Shown piece after piece: positions 34,884 to 48,501 of a stretch of 64,000 nt of DNA. The translations under genes were made by a program, and so were the position numbers. The number at the start of each line of letters is the position of its first letter. Position 1 is the first letter of the stretch. The stretch covers positions 1 to 64,000 of the forward strand of contig QANT01003828.1 in assembly GCA_003254885.1 (NCBI GenBank), in the 5' to 3' direction. The notes under the pieces are model-generated. The model was not told where the DNA came from and made no database searches. It saw only the letters and a list, made by a program, of their open reading frames with translations. The DNA comes from Purshia tridentata. Taxonomy: Eukaryota > Streptophyta > Magnoliopsida > Rosales > Rosaceae.

Positions 34884-36113
34884 ATGGCCAAGTCCCTCCT
34901 ATCCACGTCCAAAGCACTCAAGGCCACCCTCTACGTCTTGTTCCTAGCAATCACACTTGGATATTCCAACTCAGCTAGGCTCCTTGATGAGGCACAACCA
35001 GAAGCCTCCAATCCTCTCCCAACAACTGTCTCACCCACCACCTCATTGCCAAGTGGCCAAATCCCTGTCTCTACGCCCACAAGCACAACTGTAGATGACA
35101 CTGAAGATGTTCCTGACTCACCGGTCCCGGAGACTGATGCACCCGATGCCACAACAACACCTGTTGTGGCACCACCAGTAGTCGCTCCTGTCACTCCTAC
35201 AGTGCCAGAAGCTGACTCACCACTACCTGAGACTGAAGAACCTGAAACTGTGCCAGCCCCCGTTGCAAATGTGGCACCTATTGCAGGTCCCGCCATCACA
35301 CCACCAAGTGGGCCACTCCCGATCGCCACACCTGTAGCCGGTCCTGCCGCCACCACATCACCAAGTGGGCCTGCGGCCACCACCAGCACCACCACGGCAA
35401 AACCCCATTTGTCCTTCTTCATGCACGACATTCTAGGCGGGTCCCACCCATCAGTCAGAGTGGTGACTGGTCTCATAGCCAACACAGTCCTCAACGTCCC
35501 ATTCTCCAAACCCAACAACAACATCTTCCCAGTCAGCGGCGGGACCCCTCTGACCAACAACAACGTCAACGGCTTCCTCGACAACAATAAGAATAACCTC
35601 CCCAGCTTCGCAGGCCTCAGCGGCACTTCAGGCCTCAACAACGCCCAGACCAGCACTGTCATCCAAAACAGCGGCAACAACAACATCGTCAACGGCGGCG
35701 GCAACCAGCCCTTCGTCACCGCCGGCCAGCTGCCCGCCGGAGCCACCCTCCAGAAGCTCATGTTCGGCTCGGTGACGGTGATCGACGACGACTTGACCGA
35801 AGGGCACGAGCTGGGTTCCGCTGTGATGGGAAAGGCACAAGGGTTTTACTTGGCGAGCTCGTTGGATGGGAACAGTCACACTATGGCGTTCACAATTTTG
35901 TTGCATGGTGAACATGATGTGGAGGACACGATCAGCTGCTTTGGGGTGCACCGTACTGCGTCGCCTGTGTCGCATATTGCGGTGATTGGTGGGACAGGGA
36001 AGTATGAGAATGCAAATGGATATGCGGCCATTGAGAGCCTTCAGCAGGAGGACCAGCACACAACCGATGGTGTGGACACCATTATGCAGATCAGTGTTTA
36101 CCTCTCCGAGTAG
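34884..36113 (+). CDS. dirigent protein, ESB1/DIR10-type with Pro/Thr-rich spacer (member 2)
   Basis: Secreted, single exon, 409 aa, among the longer dirigent proteins. A signal peptide covers about 1-30. Residues about 38-172 are rich in Pro, Thr, Val and Ala with repeated PVAP/TPSGP-like units, a likely O-glycosylated cell-wall spacer. The dirigent region starts at LSFFMHDILGGSHPS (about 176), followed by an Asn-rich stretch (about 220-265). The conserved core is GHELGSAVMGKAQGFYLASS, CFGVHRT and HIAVIGGTGKYENANGYA. This layout matches ESB1 and its close paralogues. By family, it helps organise lignin deposition in the wall with Casparian-strip proteins. GC-rich codon use in the core (gcggcgg runs near 35690-35760) differs from the AT-rich neighbours. 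Confidence 0.93.
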   Translation: MAKSLLSTSKALKATLYVLFLAITLGYSNSARLLDEAQPEASNPLPTTVSPTTSLPSGQIPVSTPTSTTVDDTEDVPDSPVPETDAPDATTTPVVAPPVVAPVTPTVPEADSPLPETEEPETVPAPVANVAPIAGPAITPPSGPLPIATPVAGPAATTSPSGPAATTSTTTAKPHLSFFMHDILGGSHPSVRVVTGLIANTVLNVPFSKPNNNIFPVSGGTPLTNNNVNGFLDNNKNNLPSFAGLSGTSGLNNAQTSTVIQNSGNNNIVNGGGNQPFVTAGQLPAGATLQKLMFGSVTVIDDDLTEGHELGSAVMGKAQGFYLASSLDGNSHTMAFTILLHGEHDVEDTISCFGVHRTASPVSHIAVIGGTGKYENANGYAAIESLQQEDQHTTDGVDTIMQISVYLSE

Positions 36114-37479
36114 TGTTTGTGTGGGTTTGTGTGTAGTCCTTGGTGGGTTTATTAGCAGTTGGGTGTTGTGAGCTTTGACAATGTCAATGTTCTTTTGATC
36201 GATGTCTTTTTATGTATCTTTATTTGAATGAAAAACTTTGTTATATATTAAAGACTACTGGCCTTGTTTTGTTATTTGAACGGAGAATTGATGAAGGTAA
36301 TGTGCAGGGGACCCTGTTGTCTTTGATCTGCAGCTGAAGCCCACCATGTGATTTGGTAAATCCAACAGTTGAAGTTAAGTCTTAGTTTTAATCATCAGCA
36401 GCTTATCTATATATATCATCACTTTTAATCTGCTGTGTTCCATAGAAATCATTACTTTCTTACTGTTAAAATAGAATCCTAGTGGCTAGTTTATTCCTCT
36501 AACTATAACAAGTTTTTTCTGACAGATCACTTGGTAAACCATATTGCTATCTTGTACCAAGTTGGATTACATGGCTTGCTAATACTTTCATTTAGACTTG
36601 AGGACCTGAGGCCGTTGATCCATCTTAATGGGGAATCCGTGATCAATATGAACCATTTGTTCCTTCCCAATATTTCAACAAGTTCAAAACAAGTGAAACT
36701 TCAAAATTGTGCCGGCTTGCAGGGACTAACTTTTGATGGATAACAACTTACAATTGCATAATATGGAAAGCTTCCTCTCCATTTCTCACACAAAATGGCA
36801 AACGGAGAGCAAACTCTTCCACAAAATATAAATATCCATTCAGAAAGAGCAGGAACCTAAACAATATAAAGGTAATATTTGTAAGCGCTTGGTTCGACAA
36901 ACTAGGTTAAAAGTGTAGTTCTTTCAATTTGGTGGGAAAAATTAATCGGTGTGGAAAAGTCTTACAATGGTTAAACATAACTCTGGGATTATAAAGCACG
37001 CTTGATTTTCCCTTTTGATAATATTATGCACCCTTATAGGTACTTCTTGCAGGACATGCTCCGAATGATTTAACTCTCCTAAATCAATTGCATGCCAAGT
37101 ATAATCTACAACTGCATTTCTGTTTTCAAAGGTTTATCATCGATATCAACTGATTTTGCACTCCAGGGAACCGATTTTTCTGTTCTAAAATGATAGGATT
37201 GCTCCATGTTGGTCCAGCATATCTTGCATATGCTTGATTAATTCATAGTTTCAACCCACAACAATGTTGCTGGACCAACATTTGACATTGCAATCCTGTA
37301 TTAAGGGCCCAATGACATGTTACAGAAAACAAAATGGAATAATTGCTTCTCTAAATTCACATGCAATACAAACATTTCTCTTCAAAAACCAAAAAATTAA
37401 AAAAAACAACTTTAAAGAAAACTGCTCTTCTGCAGACCTTACAAGAAACTTGAAATACAAGTGTTCCGAATCACATATA
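36114..37479. other. intergenic between convergent dirigent genes 2 and 3
   Basis: Shared 3' flank of two convergent genes. It contains likely 3' untranslated sequence of both and no supportable gene. Confidence 0.55.
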
Positions 37480-38406
37480 CTAGTAGGTGATATAAACAGT
37501 GAACTGCAAAAGAGTCTCTACCCCATCAGTCTGCTGATTGGTAGAAGGGAAGGTCTTAACGGTGGCAAACCCTTTTGCATTAACATACTTTCCAGTGCCG
37601 CCCATGATGGCTATGTAAGACTCCGACACAGCAGTCCGATGGACCCCAAAGAAGCTAAGGCTATCAGCATAACTCCCACTTTCAAACATAGCAGTGAATG
37701 CAATGGTCTGACTGGTACCATCTTCAGAGCTTACCACATAGAAACCTTGTGCCTTCCCAACCATACCAGACCCAAGCTCATGCCCTTCAGTCAACTCATC
37801 ATCAAACACACTCATGGTGCCAAACATGAGCTTCTGGAGTGCAGAGCCTGGTAGGAGCTGTCCACCATTTACCGGAAAGTTTCCAAACCTACCATTGTTC
37901 ATATTGTTGTTGTTGTTTTGTACCATATTTGATGTTGTTCCACTAAGCCCGGTGAGGAAAGGAATGTTATTGTTGTTTACAAGACCGTTGTTATTGTTAT
38001 TCTGGGGTACCCCATTGTTAAATGGTAGGACTGCCCCATTGGGCTTGGCAAATGGGACTTGACCATTGACTGCAGGGCTGTTGACTATCCCAGTCATGGC
38101 TCGAGTTGAGGGGTTCGATCCGCCAAGGATGTCATGCATGAAAAAGATTAAGGTATGCTGGTCAGCAGCATTAGCCAATGTTGCACCAGTTGCTGCTGCA
38201 GCCTCACCAGGATTTGGTTCTGTGGCTGAAGGTGTAGCCACTGGTGCAGCATTGGTGACAAGTGCCTCGTCTATATTTGATGCCACCAGGGGGACCACAG
38301 GAACTGGTGGTTGCTCCTCAAGAATTCGGGCTGAGTTGGCAGAAAAAATGGTGAGTGCGAGGAATAGTAGGTAGGCTGTGGCAGAGAAAATTTTGTGAGC
38401 TTCCAT
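37480..38406 (-). CDS. dirigent protein, ESB1/DIR-type (member 3, inverted)
   Basis: Secreted dirigent protein, single exon, 308 aa, on the opposite strand to its two neighbours. A signal peptide spans about 1-27. A short Ala/Pro-rich spacer (about 30-85) is much reduced compared with member 2. HTLIFFMHDILGGSNPSTRA opens the dirigent region at about 88. An Asn-rich segment follows, then GHELGSGMVGKAQGFYVVSS, FFGVHRTAVSESYIAIMGG and GKYVNAKGFATV. It is closer to member 2 than to member 1 in these motifs. It probably arose by local duplication with inversion. Expected role: wall lignin or lignan patterning. The exact substrate is unknown. Confidence 0.92.
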   Translation of the reverse strand: MEAHKIFSATAYLLFLALTIFSANSARILEEQPPVPVVPLVASNIDEALVTNAAPVATPSATEPNPGEAAAATGATLANAADQHTLIFFMHDILGGSNPSTRAMTGIVNSPAVNGQVPFAKPNGAVLPFNNGVPQNNNNNGLVNNNNIPFLTGLSGTTSNMVQNNNNNMNNGRFGNFPVNGGQLLPGSALQKLMFGTMSVFDDELTEGHELGSGMVGKAQGFYVVSSEDGTSQTIAFTAMFESGSYADSLSFFGVHRTAVSESYIAIMGGTGKYVNAKGFATVKTFPSTNQQTDGVETLLQFTVYITY

Positions 38407-39219
38407 GTGATTATGAGAGGGAATTAAGATATGGGAGTTGAAAAGTTTCTTCTTGTGTATTTTAGATTATGGATTGAAGGGTGTGTGCGTGTCAATGTAT
38501 ATACAGCTTGAGCTTTTGAAAGGAGTGGGTGAGATGGAGTTAGTGCTAATCTTTCCTATTACAGTGCTTTGGTTAGGCGCCTAAATTGTGTCCAAGCAAG
38601 GCGTTGAAATTAAATGAAGAGGAATGGTTTGGATATGGACAGAGGTTTAGGTCACCTAAGAAGTAGATCCTTGCTTTCACAAGGTTTGGATATACGTATA
38701 CACCAGCAATTAGTGTTAAAAAAATTAAAAATTATGTTTGTTACCCATTTTTTGGGGGGATATGGACCAGGAGCTAGTCAATAAGGTCATATCCTTCAGA
38801 CCAAAAAAATATGATTATATCCTCCTAAATTAAATCCAAACCAAACCACAATTTAGCTAGTTCTGTAATTTCAATTTTTGTGGTTCTCCTTTCTGCATTT
38901 CCATGCAATCCCCCATTTAAGATTGGGTGGGTGGAAGTGTAGAAGTCCCACTTTTTAACACTTATCCAGAAATCATCATCCTCATTTGTATAAATCTTCA
39001 ATAGCAAGAATGAACATACAAACTGATGCGAAGATCAAAACCAGTTGATAAAGCAATCAGCAACACATCTTGATTTCACTCATGTATGAAAAAATTGAGT
39101 CTATACATATAGGCCTTCCAAACCCTTACACTTGATCAAAACTGTAGCTACATCTACATAAAAATCTTTTCTAAGTTGTTTACAAAAGAATCATACCAAA
39201 AAAACAAAATTGCTGGTGT
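38407..39219. other. promoter side of dirigent 3 and 3' flank of the TRM-like gene
   Basis: A TATA-like tgtatatacagc lies at about 38495-38506, about 90 bp upstream of the dirigent 3 ATG. No other gene seen. Confidence 0.5.
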
Positions 39220-41728
39220 TTAAAAACTCTCCATGCTAACAAACTCTGCTACAAGCTCATCAATCAAAAATCTCTCTATTTCTTTACCAATACCATCAAT
39301 ATCATCTCTTAAATCTAACTTTCCGATTTCCCTTCCTATAATGTTCTCTTCCAAGTCTGTCCTTCCTTCCTTCTCTTGGCCGACAAGCAACATCCACAGA
39401 TCTTCCTCTATTATCTCCTGGCTTGGGTTTGACCTAATCCTTCTTGACACAGGCTTTGTCCATGTGGGAACACCCATACATGGCTGGAGAATCTCCACTA
39501 GACCTGCATTTATACGGTCAAACAAAAGCCTCCTGTCTGACCTTTTCCAAGACATCTGATCACCGAACTTCTTCTCCAGGGTCTCAAAGACAGCAAGGCT
39601 TATTGGCAATTCTGGAGAGCACCAGGTACCAAGATCCATTTCCATGGTCCTACCACAAAAACCTGCCTCCGATAGCACACCAACAATGTAGGAAAAATCT
39701 CTACTGTCTTCAACTCTGAACAGTCTCATTACATCAATTTTTTTATAATCGCTTACAGATCCTTCATTAGTATCATCATCACTTGACACAATCATTCCAG
39801 ATACTTCCGAGCATGTATCAGAGTACTCTGGTGTCAGAAATGCAAGTTGTGTAAGCAGATTCAGTATAGAACTAAATAGAAAATGAAAAATTCAAAAGCA
39901 TGAACAAATATTGAGTTGATATTTTAGATATAGACCTTCTAGTCAGTCAACTCACCAGTGAAGTCAACATTGATCCTTCCAAAGCATCCTCTTGTAGGTG
40001 AACTCTCTCCTCTAAATGGTGGTTCCAGAACTGAAACTGGACTAGGCTGATAAGCCTCCTCCAACCTCGCCATACAATCTGGCTGTGTAGTGGAGCAGTG
40101 CAAAAGAAAGGAACTTTCTTCGTAGAGTTTAACAGGTGTTTCCTGCAGTAAACGGTTTAGAAGAAGTGTCACAGGACAGTATTGGTAACATGAATAACCA
40201 AGCAATGATGAAATAAATTTCAAGGTATACATTATCACAGTAAACTGATACAATAAAAACCATTGGAAAATCATTGAAAAAAGGTGTTTTCAGAGATCAT
40301 CCATAAGAAAGAATGTGGAAGAGGCATAGGCCTTCTTACAAAAGATTTCCTATCTTCTAAAGAAAGAAATCAAACCTGCTGAACTGAACTATCTCTGTCA
40401 AGACTGGAAGAACCATCTTCTTTCTCTAAAAAGATGCAGGCTCTTGGTCCAGACTTCTGCTTATTCTCGGTTCTGTTCTTCAGGTCATCGTGGACCACAC
40501 AAGTCTTTTCCATGGTGTGATTACCTTCTAAATCCAGGCAAGGAAAATATTGGAGTTTCTTATGGTTGGGTCTTAACTTAATAGGTCTCGAACCATCCTT
40601 CTGGTGAAATTTGTACTCCCTTGACCCAAACTGTGCCCAATTCATAGACCCTTTTGGCCTGAAAGACCACTCATTGCAAAGAGCTTCATATTTATCTTGC
40701 TGGGTTTTAAACTTACTGAGGTCTAGATTCTTCAGGTCATGCCTAACACGCTTTTTCTTTGGTGGAAAATGCCTAACATATGACTCATCTGAATATGAAA
40801 AGGACTGGTATCGGTTCTTCCAATCAGCTAAATGCAAGGAAAGAGGCCTCATCAATTCAGATTCCATTGCAATAGAGTTTCCACCTCTAGATGCTAACCT
40901 TGATACCTTCATAGAAACGCTGGTTTTGTTGCACCTTGTTTTTCGGGCAAGCTTCCTCATGATTTCCCTAGAAACTGTAGACCTTGAACTCATTGGTTCC
41001 ATGTCACATGCCAAGTTCTTCCTTTCTTTTACTTCAACATGTATTTTTCCATTACCAGGACCTTGAAACTCTGTGCACTTCCTATCGCCTGAATGAGAAA
41101 CATCAAGGGCACTCAGTGAAGGGAAAAATCTTGCAGAATTTTCAGCCTTTCCAAGGTTCGGTTTCAAAGATACAATTCCAGTACTAGGAAAGCATCCTTC
41201 TTTGTTCGACTCCAATCGAGATCTTGTAAACTTATAAAGACCTACTTCTAGAAGGGGTTCTGTATCAATGCCATTCTCAAGTTTTTGAAGTGACGTAACA
41301 ATTGGATGCTCATGTTTACTCCCAGATTCCCTGCAAACATCAACATTCCCACTACATGTTGACTTTAAGACTTTTGTGTTTCCAAACTGTGAGTTGGAAG
41401 GGGAAACTTGCAGATTAGTCGGATGCTTGTTGAGCAAAGAATTCCCTTTCACAATATGATATGAGTCTGTATTTCCTTTTGCAACAGACAGGTTATGGTG
41501 CTTATCTCCTTTTAATGTATCTGCTACTTCAAAGACATTCTTAAATTCTTTGTGGTCTACAATCAACCTGAATGAATGACACTTCTGTCTGACACCAATA
41601 GAAGCAACTCTGCGCAGGTAATTCTCAGACAGCACTCTTCTTTGGTTTTGAACAGGCTGCTGAGGTGGTGATTCATCAAGACCCATTAATTTTGCTATAA
41701 CACTTGGTGTACCTGATGTGGATTCCAT
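39220..41728 (-). CDS. DUF4378-domain protein, TRM/LONGIFOLIA-like
   Basis: TRM (TON1-recruiting motif) proteins bind microtubules and recruit the TTP complex that shapes cortical arrays and cell form. Three exons: 40376-41728, 39956-40142 and 39220-39827, giving 715 aa; GT-AG and phases fit. The N-terminus has the DUF3741-type motif TPSVIAKLMGLD at about 7-18. The middle is basic and disordered (SRSTVSREIMRKLARKTR and others). The C-terminal DUF4378 spans about 555-712: FSYIVGVLSEAGF, PISLAVFETLEKKFG, RRLLFDRINAGLVEIL and DELVAEFVSMESF. The ATG at 41728 is the first in this exon, but the frame stays open upstream to an AG at about 41752 (SYQELLTE precedes the Met). An upstream coding exon therefore cannot be excluded, and many relatives have an extra N-terminal segment. 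Confidence 0.85.
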
Positions 41729-43600
41729 TTCTGTCAACAACTCTTGATATGATCTATACAGGCACCACGAGTACTTTACTTTCTAGACAATGCAAGAATG
41801 TATCTGCACCCAATCAGAGAATGCTTTGTGAAGAATGGAAAAGAATATAGGACAAATATCCAAAACAAAAGATACCCCCATCTTGTTTCCCTTTCAGGGA
41901 TATTTATTAATTATGAATATCAATTTTGTCAAAGTAAACACTGTCTCAAAATTATATATCCCTACAAGAACAAAACAAAATAAGAGTTGCTTACCCTATC
42001 TTCCCCTGCTGTTCTGCTGCAGCAATAACAAATATCAGATGGCAAAAATTGGAGAATTTCTAGCTTTCTGGACCTCCCTGATGTCTATGATATTTCAACA
42101 ATATGCAATAAGATTATAAACAAAAGAAAAGAAAATCAAATCTCATATATAAAGAAAGAAATAAACAAGGACTTCTGTACACAGCATAAAACCAAATTAG
42201 TAAATTACAAAGCGTTAACACAATAAGAAACAACCATTAAATCAGAGAGAAGGGCTTTCTTTCCAAAGAATACCTTTCTAATCATTTTTCGAAAACATTT
42301 AAGGAAAGGAAATGCATCATAAAAATAAAAAATAGACAAAAAGAAAATATTCACTGAACCATAAGATCATAGAAAGTTTCTAGAAACCTAATGGATACAG
42401 AATAGTAAAGTTTGTAGCAGAGACCAAATCATTAAAACAGCTTCTTTTGGTATACAATCATTGGAAACAACAAAGGAACAAACTTAAGTGAATAAAGTAA
42501 ATGGAACACAACATCATCATTAAAAAAGACAATTTCAGACCTGTAAACCTCAGAGCACACTGCCATGATATGATGTGATCATAACAACTCCTACTACTAC
42601 TAAAACGATCTCAAATTCAATGAAAACAAAAAAGAAAACAAAATCATATTGATGCCACCACCACAGAGCATCATTATTCATTAAGAAAACCCATTGAAAA
42701 CAAAAAAATCTTTGACAAAAGCACAAGCAAGAATCAAAACCCAACAAAATTATGAATCTGTCTATACTCTTCGACACAGCAGAGGAAAAGAAAGACCCAG
42801 AAAATGAAAACCTATAAATTAATAGTGTCCTTCTAACAAAAAACACATATAAAAGGCTTAACTACTTACCTTCTAACGTTGATTTAATTTCTCCACCACA
42901 AGCAACAATCTTCATACAAGTCTTGCTTCATTTTATATAACAATTTAATAAAGCAATAACTTCATGAGTCACTTCCTGGGTCTTCCATAGCAGATCAAGC
43001 AAGAAAATGACACTCCAGAATATTCGCAAATCTTGGTCAACAAACCATTTGAAACAATTTCAAGTCAAAAGTATAACAACTTTTGCTTATTTGGACACGA
43101 AAATTGTTGAAACAGAAAATCTGGGAACAGGGTTTTGGGTTTTGGTTTTAATTCTTGGATAAAGAGATGAGTGAAGAATCAGAGTCTGGTGTACTGAAAA
43201 AATATTGCTGAGAAAATGATTGGGAATGTAAAATAAAACAAAAACACAAAGGTGGCGTTGTTTGGCGTTGGCTTTCGTTGGGGTTGGTGGGATGGTCTTT
43301 TTTTTTTTGAAGGAATTTGATTTGTCGTTTTTTTGGAGAATACTCAATTATTAATTTTCTTGCTTGCGTAACTCCCGCCACAAAGATATGGTTTTTAATG
43401 ATCACTTGATGACAATTTTCAAACTTTTGTTAAGTGAAGGCAAGAAGGAGCTGAGAGCCTGAGAGTGAAATATGTTGTATGAGATAAAGATGGGGAAGGT
43501 GCCAGGTGGCGTGCGTGTAGGGAAATAGTGGGTGGAAATAGAGGATAATTGGGTGTGTATATATTTGGAGAGTCCGGGGCTGATGATTGCATGGGAAGCT
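41729..43600 (-). promoter_or_regulatory. probable spliced leader and promoter of the TRM-like gene
   Basis: About 1.9 kb upstream of the TRM-like ATG. Candidate acceptor and donor sites are visible on the minus strand: tgctgcag near 42022, ggtaagc near 41993 and acag|gtct near 42543. This fits a multi-intron 5' untranslated region. No conserved coding segment was recognised, though a short upstream coding exon could hide here. Confidence 0.4.
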
Positions 43601-45082
43601 AGGGTTTGACTTTCATTAGGAATTTAGGTGTTCCAGGGTTTTTGGAGCATGGGAAAATGTGGGTTGGGCTGGGCCTGCTGAATTGTCAAACAAGATTTGG
43701 TCCAGATCTAAAAGAGATAAAAAAGTCAACTGAAAATAAAAAATGGCTCACATTTAGATCAACTGAAAATGAGAAATATTTCAAATTCAAATTCTTCATC
43801 TTTTGAATACTCTATACTCACATTATACACTGTTATATATAATTGTGAGATTAGTTCATTAACTGTCTTTCAACGTTATTTAAAGGAGAATAATTGACAC
43901 ATTATAAATTAATTATTAGTTTAATGATATTTTTTTCCGTATTATGAGACGATATCTCAAATTTAAATCTCTCTTTCCCATATAATAAAAAGAATGGTTT
44001 TAATTAACATCAATGTCGTCTCAAGTCTCAACAATGGGTTAAGCACATAGTTCCATCTGGTTTTTGGATCGGACTTGCCGGTATGGTATGTAGGAGTGGG
44101 GAACTTGGGACTGATTTTGGGTCAACCCAAATGGAAACTTAACTTAACTGATTTTAGATCCACACGAGTTTTGCTATTTTAGTTCAAGCTATTAATGGGC
44201 TTTTTGGAGCAATCTACTAGAATACAAAAATGTAGGTGAGCAGCGAATACATTTTTATGTATGAGGGTTATATATGAATTTTTTTATATTTTATATATGG
44301 GTGTAAAACGTGTGGAACAAAAATCATACATGATTGTCAGTGTCACAATTAATTATAGTTTTTATTATTATTAATAAAGTGGTGAACCCAGATGCTTTTT
44401 TGAAAATGAATGACAATACCTGAGCAGCAACATGATAATGGAGGACAGGGCCATCATGATCATATATATAAAGCTGGTTCCTTGAGTGTGAATTTTAATT
44501 GATGCTTTTGAAAAAGTATGAAAGTCATGATCGAATTCAATCACTTCCCTGATACGCCTTTTAATCTTGTGGTGGAGATGAAGCCATGTTAGAAATGCAC
44601 ACAAATGAAAACGATTCTATTCAATGTGTTGACAAGGCAATAAATCCAATGGCTGGATGGACCATTGTGTTGCTCCATATTGTGTACCTACGTATGCGAT
44701 GGTTATATTTTCTCAGATAAAGAGCAATACTTAGATTAGGACATGCAGCAAAACCTATGTCATATATGTTATCATTCTCCAATATATCACCGTATTGGTG
44801 CGAGTTCGAGAAAAATTTATTTACATCTGTAATAAGGTTGAGGTTTGCTGATCCCAAATTCTCATATTCTTCTGACCCTTCTCTTAAAGAGGATAGAAAA
44901 ATAATTTTTTTTAAGTAAAATAAGAATTAAGAAGTATATTTCAAATTCTTATATAAGTATAATTATCCTTTTTAAATATGGTGATTGTATGTTACCATAT
45001 TTTAAATTGAATTAAACTATTTTATAGGGCAAGATAGTAATTTAGCATGAGGAAAAGTATTGGGCTGGCCCATTAACTATTA
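43601..45082. other. intergenic AT-rich DNA
   Basis: No supportable gene. Two minus-strand open frames (44371-44604 and 44621-44857) have fairly ordinary composition but match no family I know and do not join. Confidence 0.5.
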
Positions 45083-45672
45083 GAGCCAGTTTGGATAAGG
45101 GGTGATTTGAATTTGAATTTGGAAAACATAAATCCAAATTCAAATTCACCTATTTGGAATAATTTAAAAGAGTGTATTTGGATTTGGCCCAAATCTAAGA
45201 TGAATTTGAGAGGACTAAATTCATGAATTTCAAATACCTTCTCTAACTAGGTATTTGAAATCCCACCATCTCACCCTCTCTTTCTCTCCCTCACCTCTAG
45301 CCATAATTGTCGGCGACCACCGCCGGCCACCTTCCAGTAACTTTTCAACCATTTTTCCGGCCACCACCAGCAACGTTCCGACGACTTTTCCGGCCACCTC
45401 CATCAACTTTCTGATTTTTTTTCAGCCACCCTCCGGCAACCTTTCTGGCCACTCTCAGCGAATTTTTCGGCCACCCTCCAATGACTTTTTTTTATTTTTA
45501 ATCATATATTTCAATTCTTAAATTGTCAAAAAAAATGAAATATGAAATATTTTGTAAAATCCTTGCTTTTAAATTTTGTATTCAAACAATAGAATTTCAA
45601 ATCTATATATTTCAATTACATGAATTTTAAATACATAAATTTGAAATCCAAATTCAAAAATCCAAACAGGCC
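45083..45672. mobile_element. non-autonomous TIR element (GCCAGTTTGGAT ends)
   Basis: Imperfect inverted termini gagccagtttggat (about 45083) and atccaaacaggcct (about 45659-45672), with subterminal gaatttgaattt/aaattcaaa segments. The centre (about 45290-45490) is C-rich with repeated ttccggccacc units, a pattern frequent in plant MITE-like elements. The target duplication is not resolved. An open frame through the C-rich repeats is not a gene. Confidence 0.65.
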
Positions 45673-46259
45673 TTTTTGTAAATTAGTAAATACCTACATA
45701 TATTTATCTGTAATTTTCTATTTATATATCTCGATTTTTGAATTTTGATTGATACGACAACCAACTGCGGGTAAAACGATGATCACGTGGCATATAAGAA
45801 TGTGGCCAATAAAAAGACCATGTTCATAATCAATAGTCATTCTTATATTGTCAACCTTAAAAAAAAAAAATCAAGTCTATTTGAATTTTAGTTATTGTGG
45901 ACCAAAAGTGTGAGTAGAAACTGTACAATGGTGACGATGTGGAGGCTTGACAGATAAGCAATAAAATGGACATGTTAATGTCGTTGCCAACTGCCAAGTT
46001 AAAGGTGTAGTTGGACAACTAAATTAGTATAACTCAGTTTAGAGTTAAAAAATTTGAGCTATAAAATGATTATATTTAGCTCAATTTTTTTATTTATATA
46101 AATGATCTACCAAGTTGGTGGCTTAGAGTTCGGGTCCAACACCGACCCATTCGACCCACGAAGTTAATAAAATACTCACATCCTCACCAGCTACTTCACT
46201 CAATAGCTTTGTCAGTTTCATCTTCTACTCTCTTACTCTCCCCTGCTATCAATTCTCAA

Positions 46260-48501
<2,242 letters not shown>

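Noticed and set aside
34931-35761. 276-codon minus-strand open frame opposite dirigent 2
   Set aside because: Mirror of a GC-rich coding exon on the plus strand; low-complexity product with no family match.
44371-44857. Two adjacent minus-strand open frames as a gene fragment
   Set aside because: No recognisable domain, no splice sites joining them, and ordinary AT-rich context.
45255-45521. 88-codon frame through ttccggccacc repeats
   Set aside because: Product of a C-rich tandem repeat inside a MITE-like element.
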